Positions 1 to 8,585 of a stretch of 64,000 nt of DNA are shown one piece after another. Numbering within the stretch: position 1 is the stretch's first letter; each line of letters begins with the position of its first letter. The stretch spans positions 18,681 through 82,680 of the forward strand of contig CAYGPJ010000015.1 of assembly GCA_964351865.1 (NCBI GenBank), in the 5' to 3' direction. The translations under genes were made by a program, and so were the position numbers. A model generated the notes under the pieces. The model ran no database searches. It was not told the origin of the DNA and saw only the letters and a program-made list of their open reading frames with translations. This stretch comes from JBCDJI01 sp964351865 (GTDB lineage: Bacteria; Verrucomicrobiota; Verrucomicrobiia; Methylacidiphilales; JBCBYL01).

Positions 1-2
1 TT

Positions 3-92
3 GCCGCACGTTTCACCTTTAAGACCGATCACAACTTCCACATCGAGGAATTTAAGATCGTAAATACCAAGACTGAAAAGGAACTCGAATAA
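3..92 (+). CDS. C-terminal end of an unidentified protein (partial)
   Basis: An open frame enters from the left edge and stops at TAA 90-92, giving 29 residues that end in VNTKTEKELE. The tail is rich in charged residues (ARFTFKTDHNFHIEEFK). No start lies in the window and I do not recognise the family. It is called coding because the frame is open to the window edge and the composition looks protein-like. It lies on the same strand as the tRNA-Pro gene that follows. Confidence 0.5.
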   Translation, partial: AARFTFKTDHNFHIEEFKIVNTKTEKELE

Positions 93-179
93 ATTTTAGA
101 TTGAGTGAACCATACAATCCCGTATGGTTCACTTTTGGTCAGATATCAGGCTAAGAGCGATAGATAGAACGGCTCTGGT

Positions 180-256
<77 letters not shown>

Positions 257-363
257 GAGCCGTTCGATTGATTCGCAGTTTGGTTCCCGATACCCGCCTA
301 GCGGCGTGATCGGGAGGGGGTGAAGCGTCGTCAGTTCGCCGTAGCCTTGGCGGAGGGGGAGTG

Positions 364-390
364 TCGCAGGTTCAAATCCTGTCAACCCGA
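364..390 (+). repeat. Copy of the tRNA-Pro 3' end (att-like direct repeat)
   Basis: The 27 bases 364-390 match tRNA-Pro positions 227-253 with one G-to-A change in the acceptor arm. They comprise the T-arm and the 3' acceptor strand. A tRNA 3' end duplicated a short distance away is the usual scar of tyrosine-recombinase integration. No integrase gene remains nearby, so this is a candidate relic only. Confidence 0.6.
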
Positions 391-580
391 TCCTGTAACT
401 TTCCATTACGCAGGTTCGTTCAGCAAAATGCGCGTTAGCGAATAACAAAATAAGCTCCAAACTTCATCTGGCTAATCAGCCATGGCTGATCCAATCCGGC
501 CTGCCTACATTCCTAAGCGCAGCTTTAGCGAAAGCTGGTCAGCCCGACTAATAGTGCTTTGAGCATAGAATGACGGGTAT

Positions 581-677
581 GGTAGTGCGTCTTGTCTCAA
601 GGCGCTGGTTCCCGTTTCGGGTTCTATATCTTATTTGGCATCGTATCCCCAAGCGGTTTGAGACAAACCGCCCTACC
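581..677. repeat. Palindromic dispersed repeat, copy 1
   Basis: The unit begins GGTAGTGCGTCTTGTCTCAA and ends with the inverse motif TTTGAGACAAACCGCCCTAC, so its ends are imperfect inverted repeats of roughly 25 bases around a non-repetitive core. The same unit occurs at 6051-6127, and a left half occurs at 62144-62178. It resembles a bacterial interspersed palindromic element rather than a gene. Confidence 0.65.
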
Positions 678-957
678 CGTCTTTAGACGTGCAACGCACT
701 ACTAGAGCCGTTTTTCATTATTCAGTTTGGTTCCCGATACCCGCCTCGCGGCGTGATCGGGAGGGGAGAAAAGCGCCCAAGTGCAGAACGCAATCAAGCC
801 TCTAGCTTCATTTGGCTAATCAGCCACCGCTGATCCTATCCTGTCATCCCGATCCTGTAGCTTTCCATTTTGGCGGTGAAAACCGTGCCTATCTGGTGCG
901 GATTGGAGAACCAGAAAATCAGATCATACCTGTCCGGCATGACTCATTTAGAATTCT

Positions 958-2124
958 TTAAACAGTCAGCTTACGGAAGAACTTCTTTCCTGCCTGCAGG
1001 ATCATTCCATCCCTCACTTCCAGATTGCCTTTAGGGTCGGTGAATTTTTCACCATCTAGTTTCACACCCCCTTGTTGCACCAAGCGGCGGGCATCGCCCC
1101 CGCTCTTGACGGCTCCAGCATCCTGCAGCAACTTTCCGATCCAGATCGGATTTTCAGCTACTGTAAACTCTTCTAACTCAACATCGTCCAAATTCTTCTT
1201 GGAGAATTTCAGCTCGAACTGCTGTAGCGCAGCGTCGGCTTTTTCTGAATCATGGAAGCGAGTGACTATTTTTTGAGCCAACTGCTTTTTAGCCACCATC
1301 GGATGGCCTCCTACCTCCATCGCTTTTCCTGTGAGCAGAGGATACCAAGTGGACATCAACTCATCACTAATGCTCATTACTTTACCGAACATTTCAGACG
1401 GAGCCTCGGTCACTCCAATGTAATTGTTTAATGATTTACTCATTTTTTCAACACCATCGGTTCCTTCCAAAATGGGCATGGTCATCACAACTTGTGGCTT
1501 TTGAAGTTCCTGCTGTTGCAGATCTCTTCCTGTGAGCAAATTAAACAATTGATCGCTGCCGCCTAACTCCACGTCCGCTTTGACCATCACCGAATCCCAA
1601 CCCTGCAAAATCGGATACTGCAACTCATGCATCATGACATCTTCTTCCCGTGCCATCCGCTCCTTAAAATCCCGCCGCTGAAGTGTCTGGGCTACTGTTT
1701 TACGAGCTAATAACTTCATGGTTTCCATCAGCGTCATTTTATCGAACCAGGTACCGTTCCAGACGATTTCTGTCCGCGCACGGTCCAGCACCGTAAACGC
1801 TTGTTCTTCGTAGGTCTTGGCATTTTCCTGAATGTCTTCCATCGATAACATGGGGCGGGTAGAATTTTTACCAGTCGGATCTCCAATTCGAGCTGTAAAA
1901 TCTCCAATGATTAATACCGCAATATGGCCCAAATCCTGAAATTGCCTCAACTTCAGGAGTGGCACCGTATGCCCCAGATGAATATCTGAAGATGTCGGAT
2001 CTACCCCGAATTTCACCCTCAATGGTCTGCCTAGTTTAAGTTTTTCCAACAACTCATCTCGAGAGTGAATCTGATTTACTCCAGTGCATAGTTGCTCAAG
2101 TTGCTCTTGTGGTGTCGGTGTCAT
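958..2124 (-). CDS. tyrS: Tyrosyl-tRNA synthetase
   Basis: Class I aminoacyl-tRNA synthetase that attaches tyrosine to tRNA-Tyr in the cytoplasm. The HIGH-type signature is HLGH in DIHLGHTVPL near the N-terminus and the KMSKS loop is EKMSKSLNN. The C-terminus carries an S4-like RNA-binding segment (KSGGDARRLVQQGGVKLDG). I chose the ATG at 2124, giving 388 residues, because the open frame upstream begins only with GTG (2154) and family proteins start near this ATG. It lies downstream of rpsA on the same strand, but a strong terminator at 2176-2213 separates the two, so it probably has its own promoter. Confidence 0.95.
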   Translation of the reverse strand: MTPTPQEQLEQLCTGVNQIHSRDELLEKLKLGRPLRVKFGVDPTSSDIHLGHTVPLLKLRQFQDLGHIAVLIIGDFTARIGDPTGKNSTRPMLSMEDIQENAKTYEEQAFTVLDRARTEIVWNGTWFDKMTLMETMKLLARKTVAQTLQRRDFKERMAREEDVMMHELQYPILQGWDSVMVKADVELGGSDQLFNLLTGRDLQQQELQKPQVVMTMPILEGTDGVEKMSKSLNNYIGVTEAPSEMFGKVMSISDELMSTWYPLLTGKAMEVGGHPMVAKKQLAQKIVTRFHDSEKADAALQQFELKFSKKNLDDVELEEFTVAENPIWIGKLLQDAGAVKSGGDARRLVQQGGVKLDGEKFTDPKGNLEVRDGMILQAGKKFFRKLTV

Positions 2125-2175
2125 TAAGTGGAACAAGCTAGCGCATGCTTCCACTCGAATAAATATGAATTTCGA

Positions 2176-2213
2176 TAAAAAATCCCGGTGCAGGAAATAA
2201 CCTGCACCGGGAT
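2176..2213 (-). terminator. Rho-independent terminator of rpsA
   Basis: A perfect 13-bp stem (ATCCCGGTGCAGG at 2182-2194 pairing with 2201-2213) surrounds a 6-base loop. On the minus strand it is followed by a T run (2177-2182). It sits just after the rpsA stop codon and before tyrS. Confidence 0.88.
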
Positions 2214-2256
2214 CGGTAATTTTTAGCTACTTAGCGTAGCAAAAGAATCGCTCGGC

Positions 2257-3930
2257 CTATTTTTCGCCGGGTCGGAATTCTTCTTCTGCCACCGCGAAGG
2301 CGTCGCCCATCGATCCCAGCATATCGCCGCTACGAAGATTTTCGTAGGCTTTCTGCTCTTTCTTGAGGTCTTCTTCGCTGTAGTTAGCTGCCTTGATGGA
2401 CAAGCCGATACGACGTTCGGTGCGATCTACCTTGATCACGCGTGCTTCCACCGGATCTCCGGCTTTCAACACGTCTTTCACCTTGTTCACGCGATCTTCG
2501 CTGATCTGTGAAATGTGAACCAGTCCGTCGATTTCATCAGCCAGTTGAATAAAGGCTCCGAAGCTTGCGATCTTGGTCACTTCGCCCTTTACCAGATCAC
2601 CGACCTTGTAATGAGTGTCAATATGCTCCCACGGATCGGTGGAAAGTTGTTTGATACCGAGGCTGATGCGCTGGTTCTGTTTATCGATTCCCAGCACCTG
2701 TGCTTCGATGTCGTCACCCTTCTTAAGGACTTCAGACGGGTGGTTGACTTTACGCGTCCAGGACAGATCGGAAACGTGGATCATTCCATCGATTCCTTCT
2801 TCCAGTTCGACGAAGGCTCCATAAGCGGTCAGGTTGCGAACAACCCCCTTGACCTGTGCGTTGAGCGGGTAGCGTTCCTGAATGGTATCCCATGGATTGC
2901 TTTCGAGTTGACGCATACTGAGGGAGATCTTCTGATCTTCCAGATTGATATCGGTAACCACGGCTTCGACTTCCTGACCGGTTTCGAGCACATCGGATGG
3001 ACGGGCAATACGCTTGGTCCAAGAGATCTCGGACACGTGAATGAGTCCTTCGATGCCGGATTCCAGTTCCACGAATGCTCCGTAAGGAACCAGGCTGGTG
3101 ATCTTGCCTTTGACCTGAGCATCGACCGGATATTTCTCGGCGATCTTTTCCCATGGGTTGTCAAAGCGTTGCTTGAGGCCCAGTGAGACCCGCTCTTTTT
3201 CGCGATCGATTTCGAGCACCATGACTTCCAGTTCCTGACCAACCGTGAGCTGCTCGGAAGGATGGTTGATCCGTCCCCAACTGATGTCGGTGATGTGGAG
3301 TAGTCCATCTAAACCATCGAGGTCGATGAACGCTCCAAAGTCGGTGATGTTCTTGATCAGGCCAGTAACGACAGATCCTTTTTCGATGGTAGCAAGCAGA
3401 CCGGCACGCTTCTCGGCACGTTCTTCTTCAATTATTTCACGACGTGAAACAACGACGTTCTTACGGTCTTCGTTCACTTTGACGATCTTACATTCGATCA
3501 TCTGGTCTTCAAATTCCTTGAGGTTCTTCGGAGGCATGATGTCCACCTGAGAAGCCGGCATGAAGGCTTCGACGCCGATGTTGATCATCAGGCCGCCCTT
3601 AACGACTTTACGGACACGGCCTTTGAGGCGCTGACCTTCGTTGAAAATCTGAACCACTTTCTCCCAGTTCTGCTTCTGAGCAGCTTTCTGGCGGGAAAGA
3701 ACGACCATTCCGTCGTCGTTTTCGAGTTTTTCGAGAAGTACTTCGACTTCTTGACCGGCTTCCAATGCTTCCGGATCTTCAAATTCATCAATATCAACGA
3801 TGCCTTCAGATTTGTATCCGATGTCGATAACGATCTCTTTGGATCTTTTTTCGAGGATGGTTCCAGTGACGATACTACCTTCTGTATAATTTAGCAGAGA
3901 GGCACTTAACAGGGCTTCCATGTCTTTCAT
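2257..3930 (-). CDS. rpsA: 30S ribosomal protein S1
   Basis: RNA-binding ribosomal protein that helps recruit mRNA to the 30S subunit. The 557 residues hold six S1 (OB-fold) repeats at about 16-83, 98-165, 184-253, 270-339, 356-425 and 441-510. Repeats 3 to 6 show the classic pattern (for example YGAFVELE, then GLIHVSEISW), and the first two are more divergent, as usual in S1. Length matches the family. The start is ATG 3930 (MKDMEALL); a second ATG three codons later is possible. No Shine-Dalgarno is evident. Two small hairpins lie just upstream and could serve autoregulation, but this is inference. Confidence 0.96.
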   Translation of the reverse strand: MKDMEALLSASLLNYTEGSIVTGTILEKRSKEIVIDIGYKSEGIVDIDEFEDPEALEAGQEVEVLLEKLENDDGMVVLSRQKAAQKQNWEKVVQIFNEGQRLKGRVRKVVKGGLMINIGVEAFMPASQVDIMPPKNLKEFEDQMIECKIVKVNEDRKNVVVSRREIIEEERAEKRAGLLATIEKGSVVTGLIKNITDFGAFIDLDGLDGLLHITDISWGRINHPSEQLTVGQELEVMVLEIDREKERVSLGLKQRFDNPWEKIAEKYPVDAQVKGKITSLVPYGAFVELESGIEGLIHVSEISWTKRIARPSDVLETGQEVEAVVTDINLEDQKISLSMRQLESNPWDTIQERYPLNAQVKGVVRNLTAYGAFVELEEGIDGMIHVSDLSWTRKVNHPSEVLKKGDDIEAQVLGIDKQNQRISLGIKQLSTDPWEHIDTHYKVGDLVKGEVTKIASFGAFIQLADEIDGLVHISQISEDRVNKVKDVLKAGDPVEARVIKVDRTERRIGLSIKAANYSEEDLKKEQKAYENLRSGDMLGSMGDAFAVAEEEFRPGEK

Positions 3931-3969
3931 AACGGAAATAGAACGAGATTTGGTGGATAAGAGAGGTTT

Positions 3970-4002
3970 GAGATAAATCTCACGAATGGCTCAGATTGAG
4001 CC
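3970..4002 (-). promoter_or_regulatory. rpsA: Paired small hairpins in the rpsA leader
   Basis: Upstream of rpsA are two perfect inverted repeats: GAGATAAATCTC (3970-3981) and GGCTCAGATTGAGCC (3988-4002). They would form adjacent stem-loops in the mRNA leader 40-70 bases before the start codon. S1 is known to autoregulate through structured leaders in other bacteria; whether these hairpins do so is unknown. Confidence 0.35.
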
Positions 4003-4157
4003 GACCACCTAAAATACGAACTTACTTAATATGCTGTAATTATCCTGACAGCTCAGGGTTTCATTTTTTAACTCTAAAATCCCGCCACTCAGATAATTGA
4101 TCCGAGTTACCAAACGGGTCTGGCAACGTAGAGAGCCCCCCACTGATTGACAAGTAC

Positions 4158-4577
4158 TTATTGTTCTGTCGGGAGCCGAATTTGAACAATAAAGCGCACC
4201 GCATAGCGGTTGAGGCTGGGAGCCACGTAAATCTGGCGTCCTTGAGGGGGTAAATCGATCATTTTCCAGGGAGAAGTCTCCTTGGTCATGCCCAATTGGT
4301 CCTTAAAAATACACCTCACCTCCAGCGCCACGGGCCCGCTAGTTTTGTTCCGAATCAGCGTTTCAGCCAAAATGACCCCGTTTTCATCCCGCGAGAGGCT
4401 CTGATCCTGAATTTCAATCACCGTAGCCAGAACTTCATCCATCAACAGTGCCGTCGATGACTCGGCCGGGAAGGCACGCTGATCCTGCTGTACGGATGAG
4501 GATGGACCGCCTCCACATGAAATCAGCAACATGAAAGCTGGCATCGCCAACCAGACCCGAACAAGATAATAGTTCAT
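4158..4577 (-). CDS. YcfL-like lipoprotein (DUF1425 type)
   Basis: A 139-residue protein with a lipoprotein signal peptide. A short hydrophobic stretch (VWLAMPAFMLLIS) ends in the lipobox LLISC, so Cys21 should be lipidated. The mature part contains a beta-rich region (LAETLIRNKTSGPVALEVRC, KMIDLPPQGRQIY) resembling the YcfL/DUF1425 family, whose biochemical role is poorly defined. Location is predicted to be the outer-membrane inner leaflet or periplasm. It lies divergently from tatA and on the same strand as rpsA, with no sign of a shared operon. Confidence 0.65.
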   Translation of the reverse strand: MNYYLVRVWLAMPAFMLLISCGGGPSSSVQQDQRAFPAESSTALLMDEVLATVIEIQDQSLSRDENGVILAETLIRNKTSGPVALEVRCIFKDQLGMTKETSPWKMIDLPPQGRQIYVAPSLNRYAVRFIVQIRLPTEQ

Positions 4578-4629
4578 TTTATTAAATTAAGCCTTTGCGC
4601 CCTGGCTTCCAAACACTTATTATAGATAA

Positions 4630-4914
4630 ATGACAACAATATTTGCCTTTGGTCTTCCGCAAGGACCGGAACTGATCATCATCTTTCTCGTCGTGCTCCT
4701 GCTGTTCGGTGCCAACAAATTACCCGGACTGGCACGAGCGCTCGGGAAAAGCCTGGGAGAATTTCGTAAAGCCAAAGATGAACTTGAGCGCGAGATCCAG
4801 CGTGCGGCAGATGAAGAAGAATCTCGCAAACCCAGTCATCCGCTACCAGACACTCAGTCCCGCGAAACTCACGTCGTTAATGACGAGAAAGAAAAAGACA
4901 AAGCTTCTTCTTAA
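4630..4914 (+). CDS. tatA: Sec-independent translocase TatA/TatE subunit
   Basis: Pore-forming component of the twin-arginine translocase in the inner membrane. The 94 residues show the family order: a short periplasmic N-terminus, one transmembrane helix (ELIIIFLVVLLLFG), the hinge motif FGANKLPGLARALGKSLGEF, then an amphipathic helix and a charged, disordered tail. Length is normal. No tatB or tatC lies nearby, so the rest of the Tat system must be elsewhere. The gene is divergent from the lipoprotein gene and monocistronic as far as can be seen. Confidence 0.92.
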   Translation: MTTIFAFGLPQGPELIIIFLVVLLLFGANKLPGLARALGKSLGEFRKAKDELEREIQRAADEEESRKPSHPLPDTQSRETHVVNDEKEKDKASS

Positions 4915-5043
4915 TCTAAACCAGATCATCACGTTTATTTTTTAAAGCTGATCTTCCAGCCGTTGAGCCTCGATTACTGATCCTACCGCTCCAGCCTGAT
5001 AGCACTTTCCGTGTATCAGTTTTTGCAATTTTCTCTTTAAATT

Positions 5044-5850
5044 ATGTCCGACACCAGTGCCCCTTCCCAACTAAGTTTGGATGACACCCAAAACAAGCCT
5101 GACAACCGTCAGATAAAAATCGATAAAGTCGGAGTGCGCGGACTGCGTCACCCGATAGAAATTATGGATAAAGCGCATCTGCGACAAGATACGGTCGCAA
5201 CGCTTTCTCTCAGTGTAGATCTACCGCAGCATTTTAAAGGCACCCACATGAGCCGCTTTGTAGAAGTGCTCAATTCCCATGGACGACTCATTCACGTCGA
5301 AAACATCCCTGCGATCTTGAGCGAACTAAAAACCCGCCTGGAAGCCGAAACAGCCCACATCGAACTGGAGTTTCCTTACTTCATGCAGAAGAAAGCACCT
5401 GTTACCGGTGCGACCGGACTGCTGGATTATGCTGCCAAATTTGACGCTAGCGTCACCGGCGACCAGACGGATTTCATTCTTTCCGTGAATGTTCCGGTCA
5501 CCACGCTCTGTCCCTGTAGTAAATCCATCAGTGCCCGCGGGGCACACAATCAACGCGGTTACGTTAATTTAGCTGTTCGCTTCGGTAAAACTATCTGGAT
5601 CGAGGACGTCGTCAAAATCGTAGAAGAATCTGCCAGCTGCGAACTCTATTCGCTGCTTAAACGGGAAGATGAGAAATACGTAACGGAAAAAGCCTTTGAT
5701 AATCCGGTCTTTGTGGAAGATCTGGTGCGTAATATCGCACTCCGCTGTAACGACCATCCGGATATCACCTGGTATCGCGTCGAAGCAGAAAACGTGGAAA
5801 GCATTCACAATCACAGCGCCTTTGCCGTGATTGAAAACGATCTACGCTAG
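5044..5850 (+). CDS. folE2: GTP cyclohydrolase IB (FolE2)
   Basis: Converts GTP to 7,8-dihydroneopterin triphosphate, the first step of folate and tetrahydropterin synthesis. The 268-residue length fits FolE2. Recognisable motifs are VGVRGLRHPI, the metal-site segment TTLCPCSKSISARGAHNQR with the conserved cysteine, and the C-terminal ENVESIHNHSAFAVIE. FolE2 is metal-flexible and in other bacteria often replaces zinc-dependent FolE under zinc shortage; a ZnuABC-type importer is in this window but 27 kb away. The TAG stop (5848-5850) is also the first bases of a large inverted-repeat element. Confidence 0.95.
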   Translation: MSDTSAPSQLSLDDTQNKPDNRQIKIDKVGVRGLRHPIEIMDKAHLRQDTVATLSLSVDLPQHFKGTHMSRFVEVLNSHGRLIHVENIPAILSELKTRLEAETAHIELEFPYFMQKKAPVTGATGLLDYAAKFDASVTGDQTDFILSVNVPVTTLCPCSKSISARGAHNQRGYVNLAVRFGKTIWIEDVVKIVEESASCELYSLLKREDEKYVTEKAFDNPVFVEDLVRNIALRCNDHPDITWYRVEAENVESIHNHSAFAVIENDLR

Positions 5851-5975
5851 TAGTCTGTGCCACGTGATATGACGGGTTAAAAAAGGTAGGTCGAGATTGC
5901 ATCTCGACAGTTTAAAAGAGCCGAGATGCAATCTCGGCCTACAGTTCCCGCCATATCATGTGACATGAACTACTA
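5848..5975. repeat. Nested inverted-repeat element abutting the folE2 stop
   Basis: The outer arms 5848-5876 and 5947-5975 form an imperfect inverted repeat of about 29 bases (TAGTAGTCTGTGCCACGTGA on the left). Inside lies a second palindrome, with arms GGTCGAGATTGCATCTCGAC and GCCGAGATGCAATCTCGGCC, spanning about 5885-5942. The structure resembles a non-autonomous miniature element. It contains no coding sequence. Confidence 0.65.
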
Positions 5976-6259
5976 CTAGCTCATCGCATGTGTAAGTGAG
6001 GAGCATCGTCCCGCGGCCGCGCAGACACATCAAGATAAGGAATATGAAAAGGTAGGGCGGTTTGTCTCAAACCGCTTTCCCGTTTCCCGTGGTCCCACCC
6101 AGCGCTTTGAGGACAAACCGCACTACCGCGCTATCCCTAAAACTTGCATCACGACACCCTTTGATCCGCCGAAATACACCCCCGAAAAAATCGGGACAGG
6201 TGTCGGCCGAAAGCAAACCCGTCATATCTCGTGGCAAGGTCTACTAAATTTATCAGCAT
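5976..6259. other. Spacer between folE2 and galK with a palindromic unit
   Basis: No convincing gene is present. The only open frame (6062-6247) runs through the palindromic repeat at 6051-6127 and encodes a low-complexity product. The segment lies between the 3' ends of folE2 and galK, which converge here. Confidence 0.6.
6051..6127. repeat. Palindromic dispersed repeat, copy 2
   Basis: The left arm GGTAGGGCGGTTTGTCTCAA (6051-6070) and the right arm ending GGACAAACCGCACTACC (6111-6127) are inverted copies. The left arm itself contains the perfect palindrome GCGGTTTG-TCT-CAAACCGC. It is the same family as 581-677 and 62144-62178. Confidence 0.7.
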
Positions 6260-7354
6260 TTATAACGCATGAGCCCCGTCACAAGCTGGAGTCGTCAGCG
6301 TCAGCGGTTTACGGCCATATTTGGTTTCATAAGCATGCTTTAAATCTTCCGCAAACTGATCTGCTTGAGCTTCTTTCACCAGATTAATCGTCGCACCCCC
6401 AAATCCGCCTCCACTCAAGCGGGCACCAATACACGCCTCGTGCTTCGCCGCTTCTTCCACCAGAAAATCAAGCTCTTCACAGCTATTCTCAAAATACTTG
6501 ATCGAGCTGTCATGCGATTCAAACATCAGCTTTCCCAGCCCCTCGATGTTTCCCGCCGCGAGACAACTGACCGCTTGTGCCACCCGTGCCGTTTCTCCCA
6601 CCGGATGCATGGCACGCTGAAAAGGAAGCGCTTCCAATTGATCTTGCTTAGCTTCCAGTTCACCGGGGGTAATTTCCCGTAGCGATGAAATACCTAAGCT
6701 AGCAGCGGCCGCTTCACAGGCTTCACGCCGTTCGTTGTACTCACCTCCGGTCAAAGCATGATTAACCCCGGAATGAGCGATCACAAAAACCCACCCTGCG
6801 GGTAAAGGAATATGACGCACTTCCAATGACCGGCAGTCAATGAAGGTCAAGTGATTCGATTTACCCACTAAAACCGAAATCTGATCCAACAGACCACACT
6901 TCACTCCGGCAAACTGATGCTCCGCAGACTGCCCCACCCGAGCCATCTCGATCGGATCGATCTTAAAATCACTCACCTGCTGAAACGCCAATCCTGAGGC
7001 AATTTCCAATGCCGCACTGCTGCTTAAACCAGCTCCGATCGGAATCGTTGAAGAAATAATAAACTCCGCTCCGCTTAATTTTTTCTCCCGATCCTGCAAT
7101 GCTTGAGCCACACCAATGATATAATTCGGCCAAGTGGCGGCCGGCTCCTTGAGCGGCACCAATTGATCCAGATCACCTGACCATTCATCTCCCAAACCCT
7201 CAGAAATCAGTTTCAGCGTATTATCTTCACGAGATTTACCACGGATCGTGGTTCCCACATTAATGGCAATGGATAGAACCAGCCCCTCGTTATAATCGGT
7301 ATGATTACCCAGAACTTCCGCACGTCCCGGAGCGATGACTTCAAATGATTTCAT
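6260..7354 (-). CDS. galK: Galactokinase
   Basis: GHMP-family kinase that phosphorylates alpha-D-galactose at C1 with ATP (Leloir pathway), cytoplasmic. The 364 residues show the galactokinase signature near the N-terminus (GRAEVLGNHTDYNEG), the ATP-binding motif PIGAGLSSSAALE and the C-terminal GHMP motif LSGGGFGGATINLV. Length is normal. Its ATG overlaps the stop of the upstream HemW-like gene by 4 bases (7351-7354), implying translational coupling. It may supply galactose-1-phosphate for glycan precursors, but no other gal genes are in the window. Confidence 0.95.
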   Translation of the reverse strand: MKSFEVIAPGRAEVLGNHTDYNEGLVLSIAINVGTTIRGKSREDNTLKLISEGLGDEWSGDLDQLVPLKEPAATWPNYIIGVAQALQDREKKLSGAEFIISSTIPIGAGLSSSAALEIASGLAFQQVSDFKIDPIEMARVGQSAEHQFAGVKCGLLDQISVLVGKSNHLTFIDCRSLEVRHIPLPAGWVFVIAHSGVNHALTGGEYNERREACEAAAASLGISSLREITPGELEAKQDQLEALPFQRAMHPVGETARVAQAVSCLAAGNIEGLGKLMFESHDSSIKYFENSCEELDFLVEEAAKHEACIGARLSGGGFGGATINLVKEAQADQFAEDLKHAYETKYGRKPLTLTTPACDGAHAL

Positions 7355-8484
7355 ATTAATTCTTCGGTTATGGAGTCCGCCACCATGCGCCCCCGTGAGG
7401 TGAGGATAATACGATCTTGTTTAAGCTGTAACAAACTTTGTTTTTGCAGTTCTTCTAAAATAGACTCTTTTCCTACAATCCACTCCCGCCGGATGCCTGT
7501 ATCAGTGCGCAAGCCCAGCATCACCCGCTCTTTTTGTTGGGTGGCCGCGTCGAGCATCTCCCACTCGCGCTGCAACGGATCCTGACCATAAGCATGAATA
7601 TCCGGCACCGTTTTCCAGCGATGCTGCCCCACGGTCGAGCAGGCACTTGGCCCCAGTCCGATATAGTCTTCTCCCGCCCAGCATGCTTGATTGTGCTTAG
7701 CTTCTTTGCCGGCACGGGCAAAATTAGACACCTCATAATGATCAAACCCGTGCGCCGCCAGCGTGGTGATTGCCCACTCATGCATCTGCTGGCCGGTGGA
7801 TTCCGGCTTAAGTTCCCCCGCTTCCAAGCGTTCCAGAAACTCCGTGTCTTCTTCATAAGTCAACTCGTAGAGCGAAATGTGATCAGGCTCTAACGCCAGC
7901 GCCTGCATCAGACTCTGTTGCCAGACATCCATCGCTTGCCCCGGTAGCGCAAACATCAAATCGATGTTTATATTTTTAAAACCGGACTGTCGTAATCGAT
8001 GAACCGTTTTCTCTACATCCGCCGCTCGATGCGTCCTCCCCAGCAACTTTAGGGATTTCTCATCAAAGGCCTGCACGCCCAAGCTGATCCGGTTGACCCC
8101 GAGTTCTAATAGACGTTCCGCCTTTCGCTCAGAGATCGTCATCGGATTGGCCTCCAGTGTAAACTCCGCGACAGATTTCCACGGCCAGAATCGGCTCAAT
8201 TCATCAAATTGTGACACACTCAATGCCGAAGGAGTGCCTCCGCCTAAGAATACGGTCTCCACTTGCAACGGAAAATGCTCACAGACAAATTCAAGTTCAC
8301 GCTGCAAGGCCGGCAAAAACGGCGCCATCGTTCCCGTCAGATTTCTAGTTTTGTAAAATGAACAGTAGGGACAGATATGCGTGCAGAACGGCACGTGCAG
8401 ATAGAGATGCTTAATCGTATCCTGTTGCGGAATGATTTTCTGACCTAAAATGTGAATTGAATCCGGCATCGGCCTGAAAATCAT
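7351..8484 (-). CDS. hemW: HemW-type radical SAM protein (haem chaperone/HemN-like)
   Basis: Radical SAM enzyme of the coproporphyrinogen dehydrogenase-like family. The [4Fe-4S] motif appears as HVPFCTHICPYCSFYK, with CxxxCxxC spacing. It is followed by the GGGTPS motif (VFLGGGTPSALS), the NPMTIS region and a C-terminal HemN-like domain (KERVMLGLRTDTGI). At 377 residues it is closer to HemW, a haem-trafficking protein, than to true HemN at about 450, and it lacks the longer N-terminal extension of HemN. It starts at ATG 8484, or ATG 8469 in the same frame. It is coupled to galK by a 4-base overlap. Confidence 0.88.
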   Translation of the reverse strand: MIFRPMPDSIHILGQKIIPQQDTIKHLYLHVPFCTHICPYCSFYKTRNLTGTMAPFLPALQRELEFVCEHFPLQVETVFLGGGTPSALSVSQFDELSRFWPWKSVAEFTLEANPMTISERKAERLLELGVNRISLGVQAFDEKSLKLLGRTHRAADVEKTVHRLRQSGFKNINIDLMFALPGQAMDVWQQSLMQALALEPDHISLYELTYEEDTEFLERLEAGELKPESTGQQMHEWAITTLAAHGFDHYEVSNFARAGKEAKHNQACWAGEDYIGLGPSACSTVGQHRWKTVPDIHAYGQDPLQREWEMLDAATQQKERVMLGLRTDTGIRREWIVGKESILEELQKQSLLQLKQDRIILTSRGRMVADSITEELI

Positions 8485-8585
8485 GCCTGAATGTCAGTAT
8501 CCGCCAATCACAGAAAAATCAGCAAGCCCCCAATTGTCATAGTCACCTTGATCTTATCTTCTCCAACCATTAAAATCTCAACCTC

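Larger units (their letters stand above)
257..957. other. Gene-poor repeat-rich spacer downstream of tRNA-Pro
   Basis: About 700 bases with no credible gene. It holds a copy of the tRNA-Pro 3' end (364-390), two copies of a block containing CAGTTTGGTTCCCGATACCC (near 276-319 and 722-767), and two copies of a block beginning CTTCAT(C/T)TGGCTAATCAGCC (near 462 and 807). A palindromic repeat unit lies at 581-677. The pattern suggests an old partial duplication of the tRNA-flanking sequence with later decay. Confidence 0.7.

Noticed and set aside
2515..3186. Long plus-strand open frame antisense to rpsA
   Set aside because: Its coding pattern is a shadow of the repeated S1 domains on the other strand; no start signal and no family.
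6062..6247. Plus-strand open frame of 61 codons in the folE2-galK spacer
   Set aside because: It is formed by the palindromic repeat sequence, with low-complexity residues.
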